From contig BRON01000013.1 of the NCBI GenBank assembly GCA_024345305.1, forward strand, positions 558,001-622,000: a stretch of 64,000 nt of DNA. The letters are read 5' to 3'. The position numbers and the translations under genes were made by a program. The notes below the pieces were generated by a model. It was not told where the DNA came from and searched no databases. It was given only the letters and a program-made list of their open reading frames with translations. Position 1 is the first letter of the stretch, and every line of letters starts with the position of its first letter. The stretch comes from Mrakia gelida (Eukaryota; Basidiomycota; Tremellomycetes; Cystofilobasidiales; Mrakiaceae). Positions 12,301 to 22,483 of the stretch are shown piece by piece.

Positions 12301-14018
12301 AGCGTCTGTGATTCGCGTCTCTGAATCTTCGTCGCGTCCTTTTCCTCCCGTTTCACTCAGCATCGACGCCGGCCATCTCCCGACCATCGCCAACTCAGGA
12401 GTCGGAGCCATCGTTGGTTCGAAACGAGGCTTACTGGTTCTGATTGGTGAGTCGACGCTGGGTCGGAAAAGGGAGAGGAACAACGAGCTGATCTTCGACG
12501 CATCTCGTCCGCTGTGACCAGGCTTCGTGGTAGCATTTCTCGTCATGTGTAAGCTCTCGAACTTCTCCTACCCCGAAATCAACATCGAAAACGTACTGAA
12601 CATCGCTGCTCCGCCTGCAGGTTTCCCTCGGATCAACTCAGCTCGAGTTATGTGCAGGAAGACGGCGGCGAGCGTGACGGAGCGAATCGGGTCCCTCTTC
12701 GCCTCTGAGGTCGAGGCTTTGCTTCAAGAGGAGGCTCGGTCGAGTATTTCGGCTCACCTTGACCTCCGAAAGAAGGAGAAGAAAATCAGGAGCATCTCAG
12801 CGAGGTTTATCGAGCTCGCCGTCAGTCCTCCTCTCTTTTCGTTCGTCGTATACCTCGTCTCATCTCGCTGATAGCCTCCACTTCCCTTTTCAACTACTAG
12901 ACTCAATTACAAGGCATCACTCCAGTCATGGTTGATGCTAGGCACGAACCCAGCCTTCGGTTCGTCGCGCTCATCGCTTTTTGGTCGCGTCCGATCAAAC
13001 TGACTCTCTCTCTTTCTCACCTTTTTCAGAGGCCCTTGGCCAAAGGAGAAGTACACCAAACTCTTTGCAGTCCAGTGGGTTGAGCTTGACATCGTCTCCT
13101 CGTGGATTCCGAACTGATCCCCTCGTCCTTCACAGGTGGAAGCTTCTCGTCGCGATCTCGCTTCTCTCCTCCGCCTTCGCTGAACCCGAACCGAAGTGGT
13201 GCTCGAATCTCGTGAGAAACGTACGTCGCCTCCCTACCCCTACCGGAGAGGGATCCATGACTGATTCCGAGCTTGATTTCCTAGACTCCGTTCTTGAACG
13301 CCAACCTGGTTTGTCGATCACCTCTTCTCTCGTTCGACGCGTCGAAACGCGTCGAAATTCGAACCTGACCTCGACGGCTCTTCCTTCCAGCTCTCCGACG
13401 TCATCGCCACTATATCCATCATCGCTACATCTCTCAAAAGCTCCTCATCTCTTCCAACAGCTCTACCGTCGGTCCGAGAACGTCTGCTCTACCATCATCA
13501 ACTCAAGAAGCTCGACGTCGTCGGATCCTCATCCCACTCGAACGCGTTCGAGGCCAACCTGGAGGATCGAGACCTGGACGAAGCATCAGCAGACAACATC
13601 CGAGGATCCTCTTTCGGTCTCAAGCACCTGTCGATGGAGGTCTTAACGGTCATTTCGCGCAACTCGCTGCTCGCTTCGCATTCGTCGCGACCGAGACTGA
13701 CTCGCTCCTCGGTTTCCCTCTTTTAGGACCCTCAACTCCCACCTCATAGTACAGCCGTAGTCGCTCTCTCTTCGATATACACTTGCATCGATGAGTTGGC
13801 GGACCTGACTCGGTCCGTTTGCCTCCTTTCCTCCACTTTTTTCGCCTCCACCCGTCGCCCTCGACTTGACGCTGACCTTCCCTCTTCTCGATTTCATCTC
13901 CCTCAGATCACTTGTCGGGGAGAATCCTTCCATCTCGGGTTTCGAGGAGTGGCACGCGAGAAGCGTTCGTCGGGAGGAGGAGGGGGTGAGGAGGGAAGGC
14001 GAGAAGTCGCCTGAATGA
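9343..14018 (+). CDS. ArAE_2 / DUF2421 multi-pass membrane protein (aromatic acid exporter-like)
   Basis: A large fungal membrane protein of the FUSC/ArAE-related superfamily, annotated elsewhere as a putative ER transporter or brefeldin-A-sensitivity protein. The start is MAPPQPPDKEAQP. It precedes a conserved opening, RNLKTLFRCILAFFACHVLL, ETLGIATFFAG, VCIMLPPSMPLSLFF and STIVNLGMLVGWAWSSAA. This forms the first hydrophobic cluster, and several more TM helices follow (10200-10440). A soluble middle region contains long helices (10660-11420), and a second hydrophobic cluster runs from 11480 to 12560. The cytosolic DUF2421-like tail ends DLTRSLVGENP and EGEKSPE. There are more than 15 short introns. 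The last runs from GTCCGT near 13813 to CTCAG and keeps the frame. Substrate is unknown; the transport role is by family only. The CCGCAG just upstream of the ATG suggests an intron in the leader. Confidence 0.8.
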
Positions 14019-14789
14019 TGAGTTGAGGCCTTGGATTTCGCTGGCAGAGATTTCATGACCATGGCCTGCACGACATATACTTGCTCTAGGCGCTGCCTCA
14101 TCCTCGACTGCTTTCGAGATCCAAGGATCCTTCTAAATCGTCTCGGTTTTGGAGGCGTCGCGTCGTCGGACGACCCTCGCTGCTCAGCAAAAACGACGAC
14201 TTTCGCTCACGCTCATACTTCACGAGCTACCTTAGACGTTCAGAGGCTCGAGCTCCCGAGAAGAGAGCGTCGCAGGAGCCGAGGAAAACAACCTCGTTGC
14301 GCGGGAGGCACGAGGGAAGGGAAGGCCGAGCTCGACCAGCCTCCTTCGAAGCTCCCCCCCTCCCTTCCCTCTCACGGCCATGAACTCCTCAAACCCATCA
14401 ACCTTATCCTCTCTACCCGTCCCGAACCCTCCGCTGATTGCTCACACACCTCCCATGACCTGCTAGCCTCGAAGGAAAACCTTCCCGATCGTTCTCGTTC
14501 GAGGTTTCAAACTCGACTTCCATCCAGTCCAGAAGCCAATCTTCATCTTCGATCCCCCTTCCCGTGCCAGCAGATCAAAACTCGAGCAAAAGTTGCACAA
14601 GAAGGATGATCTCCAACTACATCAACCCCCTTCTACTTCATCGAGTGAGTCTTTCGTCTATAGTACGAGAGGAGGAGAAGAGACGAGAGCTGGAGGTGTT
14701 TGGTCGACTCGAGCTCACCTCCCTCCCTTCCCTCCCCTCCCGTTCCTTCGCTTTGTTTCCCTCCTCTCCCTCCCAGTACCTAGCCCTCA
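14019..14789. other. Intergenic with 5' leader, leader intron and upstream ATG
   Basis: Holds the 3' end of the transporter transcript and the leader of the next gene. An upstream ATG at 14606 reads MISNYINPLLLHR into a GTGAGT donor at 14645. A CTCCCAG acceptor ends at 14776. After splicing, this upstream frame overlaps the main ATG out of frame and stops at 14878. Nothing else supports a gene here. Confidence 0.45.
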
Positions 14790-16183
14790 ATGTCACTCGC
14801 CGTCAAAATGAAGCGCAACCGACCGGTGTACACTCACAAGCTGCTCAAAAGAGGCTCCCTTCGCCAGGAGTGGGCTGACTTTTGCGAGATGATGAAGCCG
14901 GTGAGCTCGACCTCTCTTTTCTCCTCTCGTCGTCCGTCCGTCCCTCTTTCCGTTCCCTTTCAGTCGCTGACCTCTCTCTCTCTCGCTCTCTGCCACACTT
15001 CAGCCCACTCCTCCCATCGCCCCCCGAGATTACGCCCGATTCTACCCTGCTCCTGGCTACTTCTTACCTCTCTCCTTCACCGTCCCTCCCTCCTCCCTCC
15101 CTCCTCGCACCAAACGCAACAACAAGGCCCTCCTCAACCTCCTTCTCCCTCTCGAAACCGCTTACCTCCCGGGAGGCAACACATCTTTCCTCCAGCAACT
15201 CTCCAAGCTCAAGAAGCTCGATTCTGAGGTCGGAAACGACTTCGAGACGGCGATTTGGGAGGCAAGGAAGGTTGGGATGGATCTGGCTTATTTGGGATGG
15301 GTGAGGCGGGGGTTGGATAAGAGGAACAACTGGCAGGGAGTTGGAGTGTTCAGTTTCTTGGCATACAAGTCTGAGGTGGTGAGTCGTCGATTCAGACCTC
15401 TTCCTGTCGCGTCGTGTCGAGTCGTTTTCCCTTTTTTTCTCCCGCTGACCCGTCTTCCACCTCCTCTTCACTCGTCCCTCTTACCCTCTCAGATCATCCA
15501 ACTCCTCGACTCCATCCTCCAAGCCGCAGACCTCGTTGAATCCGACCGGATCTGGCGCCGCAACTTCGAGGCGTGCCTTGCATCCTGCAGCGACCAAATC
15601 GACAAGCTCGACTCGAAGACTAGCGAGGATGTCACTCTTATCTGGAAGGAGAAGCTCTCTATCGAGGGTAAGAGGGAGGCTACGGTCGACCTGATTAAGG
15701 AGTGGAAGGCGGCTGTTCGGAAGGTGAGTCTTTGTCCTGCGTCGTTCACGAGCTCGCGTCTTCTTTCGCCCCTTCTGTCGACGACGCGTCGAACTCATGC
15801 TGACTTCAATTATATCCGCTCTCTCTTTCCTCACTCCCTAGTACTACACCTCCCACTCGGTCACCCCTCCCTCCTCTCCCTCCTCCTCCATCAAAACCTC
15901 CCCTCTCCTCGCCTACCTCCCCTTCCTCGCCTTCAACAAGCCCCTCGTCGCCAGACGATCCAACTCGCATCAATTCTTCAAGTCCCCTCTCGACCTCGTC
16001 TCGGTCGTCGGAACAGCTGGAGGATCGTCCGTCGCTGCTGGAACCATCAAGAGATCGGAGTACTCGTCGGGAGACGATTCGACCAGTCTCGAGTCGTTCG
16101 ACCAGGAGGATTCGGTCTTTGAGTTTAGGTACGAGCCTACGGGACCAGTCGATGGGCCGTTGAGTACTTCGGGGAGGGAGTAG
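14790..16183 (+). CDS. Unrecognised conserved-looking protein
   Basis: I do not recognise the family. The start used is MSLAVKMKRNRPVYTHKLL, because the exon carries an in-frame stop just 5' of it. Introns remove about 14900-15003, 15379-15492 and 15723-15841, each with GTGAGT and CTGAC. The product is about 360 aa. Features are a basic N-terminus, PTPPIAPRDYARFYPAPGYF, a segment ending in NNWQGVGVFSFLAYKSEV, and a helical region with IIQLLDSILQAADLVESDR and WRRNFEACLASCSDQIDKL. The serine-rich acidic tail ends GPLSTSGRE. There is no signal peptide or obvious TM helix. Continuous frames across all four junctions argue that it is a real gene. Confidence 0.7.
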
Positions 16184-16599
16184 GGGGAGTAGTGTAGCGT
16201 GCCTCGTCGTCGTTGTTCGCGTCTCGTTCCTCGTCTTCGTTTCCCTTCTTCGTTCTGTTGCCCTCGCTCGTCTCTTTCCACCTTCGCCCCTTCGCATAGG
16301 TCGCTGTTCACATCTTTCTTCGTCTGTTTATCTTTCTACGCTTCTTCGATGCCGTCTTTCAACTGACTTCAAGCGTAAATCGTGAAATCGTGTCGTCCAC
16401 AAGCAAAGCACCCCCCTCTCATCTCATCCAGCCCAAGCAGAGCCTGAGTCCCATGTCTGCGCGAATAACATAGACAGGTCAGTCAGAAGTCGTCGAGCGA
16501 GAATGAGTTGAGAGAGGCGAAACGAACCATCGAGGCGACCCCGACTCGTCGTCCGTCTCAACGCTCTCCTTCAACGAGGCTTGTTCCCCTCGTCCCAAT
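16184..16599. other. Convergent 3' intergenic region
   Basis: 416 bp between two gene ends facing each other. It is T-rich on the + strand after 16200 (CTTCGTTTCCCTTC), consistent with 3' UTR and terminator sequence. No coding signal is seen. Confidence 0.4.
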
Positions 16600-19315
16600 T
16601 CACCACCGCTCCAAAAGTTCAGGCCTTCTGATACCACTTCCCTCCGAAGAGCGTCCATGATCTCGAGGTCTCTCCACGCGAGACGAAGTCGAAGACAACG
16701 AAGCGACGCGTCGACTGGACGATGGCGAAGGGTCCGAATCGTCCTTGAGGGTGATGGAGATCCGTTGTCCTTGGATGGTGATTCCTGCGAGTTCGAGAAG
16801 AAAGGGGTCTCAGTAGGGTCTCGTCCTCGAGATTCGGAAGTTGGACTTACCGTCTGAGGAGAGGACAACGTTCGCAGCTTGACGTGTCTGTTCGAGGCGA
16901 GAGAGCGAAAGAAAGGCGGGGTCAGCTCGCTTTGTGGTCATGCGCAGTCGGGAAGTCGATAAATACCTCGCAGGTAACCGTAGCTTGACATTTGCCTTTG
17001 ATGGATCTGATCACGAACCTGGGGGTTTGAGGGAAAAACGAACGGACGAGGCGGGAGTCAGTAGACGACGAACAGGCTTTGAGAACGCGATAACGGGAGG
17101 GTGAGACGAATCGACTGACAAGGTTTCCGTCAAGCCATGGATGCAATGATCGAGGTCAAACTTGGAAAGTCCACGCGGAAGGTTCTGAGGAATCGGGACG
17201 AGACGAGACGAAAGGTCAGTCGAGTGAATCGATACGGAGGAGCAGAAGAGACGACGAGAGACTCACCTCGATGATCAGGATAAAATTCTCCTCCTCGGCC
17301 CTTCGAGCCGATCCGCTGGGTCTTGCAATCGATCGTGATCCCGAGGCGACTGGCGACCTCGACCTCGACCTTGATCGCGTCGACGTCTGAGGTTCCGGAC
17401 ACTCTTGTCGGAGCTGCAAGCTATCTTGTCTCGCGGAGTTGACCTCGATCTCGTGGGCACCGAAAGGCGTACCTATATGAGAATGCAGAAGGGTCAGTAA
17501 GCTCGTTCTAAAATGTAGAGCGGACGAGGAGGGAGGCAAAAAACTGACCGTTGATGGCCTCGGTCGCGCGTGTCGCATCAGCGAGTCTCCTGAAGTCTAC
17601 GAACGCAGTCGATATCTGAGCTCGCTTATCCGAGATGATGATCCTCGAACTAAGCAGCGAAGGGGGTTGAAGGGCAGAGATGACTAAGTTGATCGTGGAC
17701 GAAGGTCGGGCGGAGAGATCGAGAGCAAGGGACTCGGACAAAGCGACGGACCAGTAGATGTCACCATAGTGCCCGAAGAGCTTTGCGACATCTTCTTTGG
17801 TGATTTCAGAGCTGAGAGGCTGTAACGGATCGAACGAAAGGGGTGGGCTTCGTCAACGGGTTCGTGAGACGACGTCGCGACTCGCTAGAATGAGGAAGAA
17901 ATCGACGTCGACGAACCGAGACCATGAGCGTGCGACAAGGAGTGGATCGAGGATCGTAGGAAGCGTAGCTGATCTCGACTCGGCTTGTTTCGATGAGAGT
18001 GTCGTCCATACGTCTGATGGCGATCTTGGCTGCTCGGACAGAGAGCGAAAGAAGGACGCGAGGTGAGCACGAGAGTCGACGGGAGTCGAAGAACGAGGCA
18101 AAGGAAAGGAGTGTGGAACGAACCGTCCGCTGGATCTTGGAACGCTACAAAGGCGAAGTAGTTGACTTTGTTCGAGTTCGGATCCTGAGAGGGAGGAAAA
18201 ATCGGAGCAGCAGTAGGTCAGAACTCATCGGCGACGGCGACGCGGGAGGAGAAGAAGACGAGCTCGAACGTACTCCTTGACGGCTCCGAAAACGGAGAAG
18301 ATTCGGTGAAGATCCTCCTCAGTAGTACTCGAGTCAAGGCGCTGCAGAGTGCGACGGACCCAAGCGGTCTGGTCAAGACAGGTTCCACGTCTTCGTCCGT
18401 TCGAAGGCCAAGGGACGCGACGGACGAACCGAAACGTGAAGAGTCGAGAAATTATAGAGGGTAGGGGAACTCGTCGACGCCGAAGCTCGTCTTGGAGGTG
18501 ATCGGGATCTGCGGATGTAGAAAGAGTCGCTATCAGCTGATGTCGAGTATGAAAGGGCAGCGACGAAGAAGAAAGCGAGAAGATGAACGCACCTTCCTCG
18601 CTCCTGAGACAAAGTTAGCGAGTCTCGACGGTCCAAAGCAAGAGAAGGGCCCTTACTGCATACGTAAAAGTCAAAGCGTCAGTTGCCAGTCGAGTGAAGA
18701 TGGGATTAGAGCGAGTGGGAGAGGACGAACGGAAGCGGATCAGAGGCTTTCCTTCGAGCGACGTAGTACTGTTGAGTAGGAGCACGTGAGGTAGCAGATG
18801 AAGGCTCTCCAATGGAAGTTGCTCTGCTATGCAAGGTGTACAGGGGAAACGCGATTCGGTCAGAACAATGTCCCTTGAGCTGGTGTCGAGGGAGCAGGGA
18901 GCGAAGAACGAGCGAGCTCACCTTGGTTTCGACGTCCCTTCACTCAGCTTCCCAACAGATCTAGTATAACAGCAGCAGCATCAGGGAGATATCTTCAGCT
19001 CGGCTCATCATCAAGAGCAGTTTGCAAGAAGCTTGACGTGGACACGAACCTCTGAGGCCTCCCAATCATCTCTTCTCCGATGGCGTCGTCGACGACTCGA
19101 GCTCGCTCGACCTGCTTCCCGTTCGAGGGACCAGTGGCAGCTAGTACAGGCTCACTGGGAGAAGAAGGAGTAGCTGGCTTGGGAGCCAGTCCGATGCTTT
19201 GGAGTAGGTCCCAACATCTGGAGGACCGCGTTGAAAAGGTCAGAGCCATTGGCGAGAAGGGAGGGAAGCAGGGAGGGAAGGCCGAGTTGAGCTCACTCGC
19301 GTTCGACGTCGTCCA
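16600..19315 (-). CDS. RNA-binding protein with three RRM domains
   Basis: The start ATG at 19315 (MDDVERECWDLLQSIGLAPK) is spliced through a GTGAGC intron into CWDLLQ. A Ser/Pro-rich N-terminus contains VGKLSEGTSKPR and SRSPPRRASASTSS. RRM1 follows, with RLDSSTTEEDLHRIFSVFGA, NKVNYFAFVAFQDPADAKIA and MDDTLIETSRVEISYA. RRM2 has SSEITKEDVAKLFGHYGDI, ISTAFVDFRRLADATRATEA and TPFGAHEIEVNSARQD. An RS-type linker precedes RRM3, which begins ENFILIIENLPRGLSKFDLD and contains VIRSIKGKCQATVTCE. The protein ends RPELLERW. At least twelve introns break the three RRMs at different places. RRM1-linker-RRM2 suggests a poly(A)- or mRNA-binding or splicing role; the exact orthologue is not clear. An intron in the 5' leader precedes the start codon. 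Confidence 0.82.
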
Positions 19316-20000
19316 TTTTGGGGCTTCAGGCTTGGTTTCAGGAGAGGGAGTCTTATCGCCAGTGGGATAGAAGATCTGAGATGCTAGTTGGGAGTATCGA
19401 CGTTCTGAGAGGTATCGATGGGTGAGAAGGAGGGATGAAAGGGAAGGAGAGGGTGGCAGCTCGAAGGTCAGATTCATATTTATCCTCTGCTCCTTCCCCT
19501 TTTGAGGACTCCGACTTACCGAAGATGCTCTAGATGAGATCGAGATGACTGCGGTGTAGAATGATGGCAAACAGGAACGAAGCAGGGATAGAGCGAGTGA
19601 GCGTTGAGAGCAGAGAGCAGGGGAGGGAAGGACGGATCAAATGCCTCCTCGAGATCTTCCGAACCCGACTTCTCGTCTCCAGTCTATCTCTGTACTGGCT
19701 AAGCCTCCTCTTGACGCTTTGAGAACTATCACTATCTCACCATCACGGCAGAAGCCGAGTCTGAAAGGACGCTCCCCGTCTCGACGCGTCGTCGTCGACA
19801 CGCTCTCGACTCCTTCCTCCTCTCTTCCTCGCTCCCATCTCCTCGCCGATGCGAGCCCTCGCTCGTTACTCTCTCTGACCTTTCCATCCTCGCCCGCTCT
19901 CGAGCTCTGAGTCGCATGTCGTAAGAAATGCATAAGAACGCAAGAAAGAAACACCTCAACCACCCAAACGAAACTCGACAAACGAAGCGCAAGGCTACGT
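19316..20000. other. RRM-gene leader with a 5' UTR intron, plus RPL15 3' region
   Basis: On the minus strand a GTAAGT donor at 19519 and an acceptor at 19405 (CTCTCAG, with CTGAC inside) mark a 115-nt intron upstream of the RRM-protein ATG. The remainder, 19520-20000, is presumably promoter and RPL15 3' UTR. No other gene is visible. Confidence 0.5.
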
Positions 20001-20501
20001 TTATCTGTCTGTGGAACGAGGAACGAACGAAGGAGGCCAAGCGAGTCAGTAAGCGGGCTTCGAGTACGACGAGAAGGCAGCGAGGTGAGGAAGGGAAGGA
20101 GGGAGAGGGGAACGTACATCGTCGGAGGGAAAGAGTGTTGTGCTTCTTCCAGACGGATCGCCAAGGGGAGTGGTTGTGCAAGTGACCCTTTCCGATACCC
20201 CTGTTCTGCTTTCCGATGGAAGTAAGACCTCGAGCCTCCCTGTGCTTGTGGACGCTGTGAGGAGGGAACGAAAGGGAAGGAGGGGAAGGTCAGGACGACG
20301 GTTTTCAAATGAACGCGAAGAACGAGGGCGAGGTGAGAGAAAGGAAGGAGGACGAACGCCTTCGCGATCCAGTTGATTCGGGGGTCTCGTCGGATGGCCT
20401 TGTGCGAGGGGCTGGAAGGAAGAGAAGGAGAGAGGAAAGGAGGGAACGAAGGTCAGCCAGCGCTTCAGGTTCGAAGAGTTGTTCGCAGGGCGGAAAGAAG
20501 A

Positions 20502-20535
<34 letters not shown>

Positions 20536-21701
20536 AACACCATCCTGGTTGATCCAGTAGGAGTTAAGGACTCGCAAGTTACCTAGAAAGAAGCGAAGGA
20601 AAGGAAGGAGGGGCGAGGTCAGCTTTGAGCTTCGGAACCCTTCCTTCTCCGTCTCCTCAGATTCGAACAAAGACAAGAAACTCACCACATCGTCGGCCGA
20701 CACGCTCCTCAGCAGTGGACCTCAAACCCCTCTGGAACTTGAGGTGGTTGACTCCGTGCCTGACGGGCTTACCGAAGGTGGCTCTAAAGTTTGAAGGAAG
20801 GGAAGGCGGACGAAGGTCAGCTCTCGTTCCCTCCTTGCCTCGCCCTCGCTCTTCCTCCTCCAATTCCAACGCTACGCGTCCCGTTCCTTCTCCCAGCTGC
20901 ACCCTCGAGCCAGACCTCTTCCTGAACGTGTAGAGAGACAAAGACTCACCCCTTCTTAACGGGCTTCTTCCTGTTTCCTCGTCGGACTCGAACTCGGTAG
21001 ATGAGGTAACCCTGCTTGGCCTTGTAACCCAATCGTCGAGCCTTGTCGGGTCGGGAAGGTCGGGAAGCTCGGTGGACGACAGCGAGCTGACGGTACTCCC
21101 AGCACCTGGTGAGAGGAAGGATGGTCGAGGAGAGGGAGGGAGAGGGTGGTGTCCAAGGAAAGGGAGGGAGACGAGCGAGGAAGGGACGAAAGGGGAGGTT
21201 GGATGAAGAGGTCCGTTGAAAGAGCGAGGATGGGTCCAGGAAGAAGGTGAGATCAGGAGGTGATAGAGAAGAGGTGGGAGCAGATTTGAGTGGTGCAGGA
21301 AAGGGCGGAAAGGTGGATGGAAGGGTGTGAAGGAGGGATGAAAGGTCAGCTCTCTGCTCGTCAGATCTCTTCGACTCCTTCCCTTCCCTCTCCTCTGCCC
21401 TTCTTCCTCCCTTCCATCCCTCCAACAGCTCCCCCACCCAGCTCAACCACCCTCCCCTGCAAGCCCTGAATTCCCCCAAGATGAACGTGTCCTCACCTGA
21501 CCCTCATGAGGAACCTCATGACATCAGACTGCCTGAAAAGAAGAAGAAGCAAAGGAGGAGGAAGTGAAAAAGGTCAGCTTCTTTTGTCGCTCGTTTTCTC
21601 GACCTCTACAACACCTAGGAGAAGATTTTGAAGACGAGATAGGGAAGACGATGTACGTACTTCTTCTTGTAGAGCTCGGCCACGTATTTGTAAGCTCCCA
21701 T
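20001..21701 (-). CDS. RPL15: 60S ribosomal protein eL15
   Basis: A structural protein of the large ribosomal subunit. [14 protein letters not shown] opens the gene (ATG at 21701). Next come [101 protein letters not shown] and [20 protein letters not shown], the full family pattern. Six introns split it into short exons. The final one starts at GTACGT, uses a CTGAC branch and ends CCACAG. It leaves an 8-nt last coding exon (20008-20001) that completes TAC, AGA and TAA. This gives the conserved eL15 ending LSLRRYR. Without that exon the frame would read into intron sequence. Confidence 0.97.
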
Positions 21702-22483
21702 ATTGATTTGGCGGTGGTGGACGGAGGAGACGAGTTTTCTTCTCGACTCCCCTCCGCTCTCGTTTCGCCCTCGCTCGCAAAAGCTACCCCTCACAGCCTT
21801 GAACGAAAGCGTTCGTCGCTCGCGTTTCTGTTTCTTCGTTTCTCTGTATACATCTCCTGTTAGTACTTTGGGAAGGATCAGGGCCAATCTAGAAGAAAAA
21901 AATGCCAGCTCGAGGAAAATGAAAGGGACGAAAAGCTGCGAGGCGAAGGACGACAACCTCAGCCTCGCCTCGTCCGTTCACCCACTTTCTGCCATCCAGA
22001 GGCAGGGGTGACTCAAGAATGAGCTCGTGAAAGTTAGAGGGCCTACATCACTGACCTTTGGGTTTGACTCCGGTACCAAAATCTGCCAGCGAAAGAGCAA
22101 GACAGCCGACTCCCGACGCGTTCTTGATCCCTCTCGCTCGCTCGCGTCCCTTTTCCTCTCGCATTCCCTCCTCTTTGGTCGCAGCACCTCGAGACCAGGA
22201 CGAAATCCTTCATTCCTCGTTCCAGCACTAAGCCGACACAGCTTGAGCTACTGGATCAGCACGCTGGTCGCGCACTTCGCGACGTCGGTTCGAGCTCTTC
22301 GGATCAAAGCAAAGCATATCCAGAGCAAGTGAAAGAGAGAGACTCGAGCCAGCGAAACGAATGAGATGTACGAAAAGAGCGAAAACGAGAGTCCTAAGAG
22401 CAAACCAAATCGAACGAAAAGCGATAATCCCCGAGCGAGCAAAACAAAACAGAAACGACGACGACCTTCCCTCTCCTTCCCAC
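21702..22483. promoter_or_regulatory. RPL15 promoter region and receptor 3' region
   Basis: 782 bp between the eL15 start and the stop of the receptor gene, both on the minus strand. Both sequences must lie here. I see no textbook ribosomal-protein box I can name with confidence, and no gene. Confidence 0.4.

Noticed and set aside
19475..19570. Upstream start for the RRM protein (frame reading MNLTFELPPSPS)
   Set aside because: This stretch lies in an intron with GTAAGT, CTGAC and CTCTCAG. The ATG after it, at 19315, fits the spliced frame MDDVERECWDLL.
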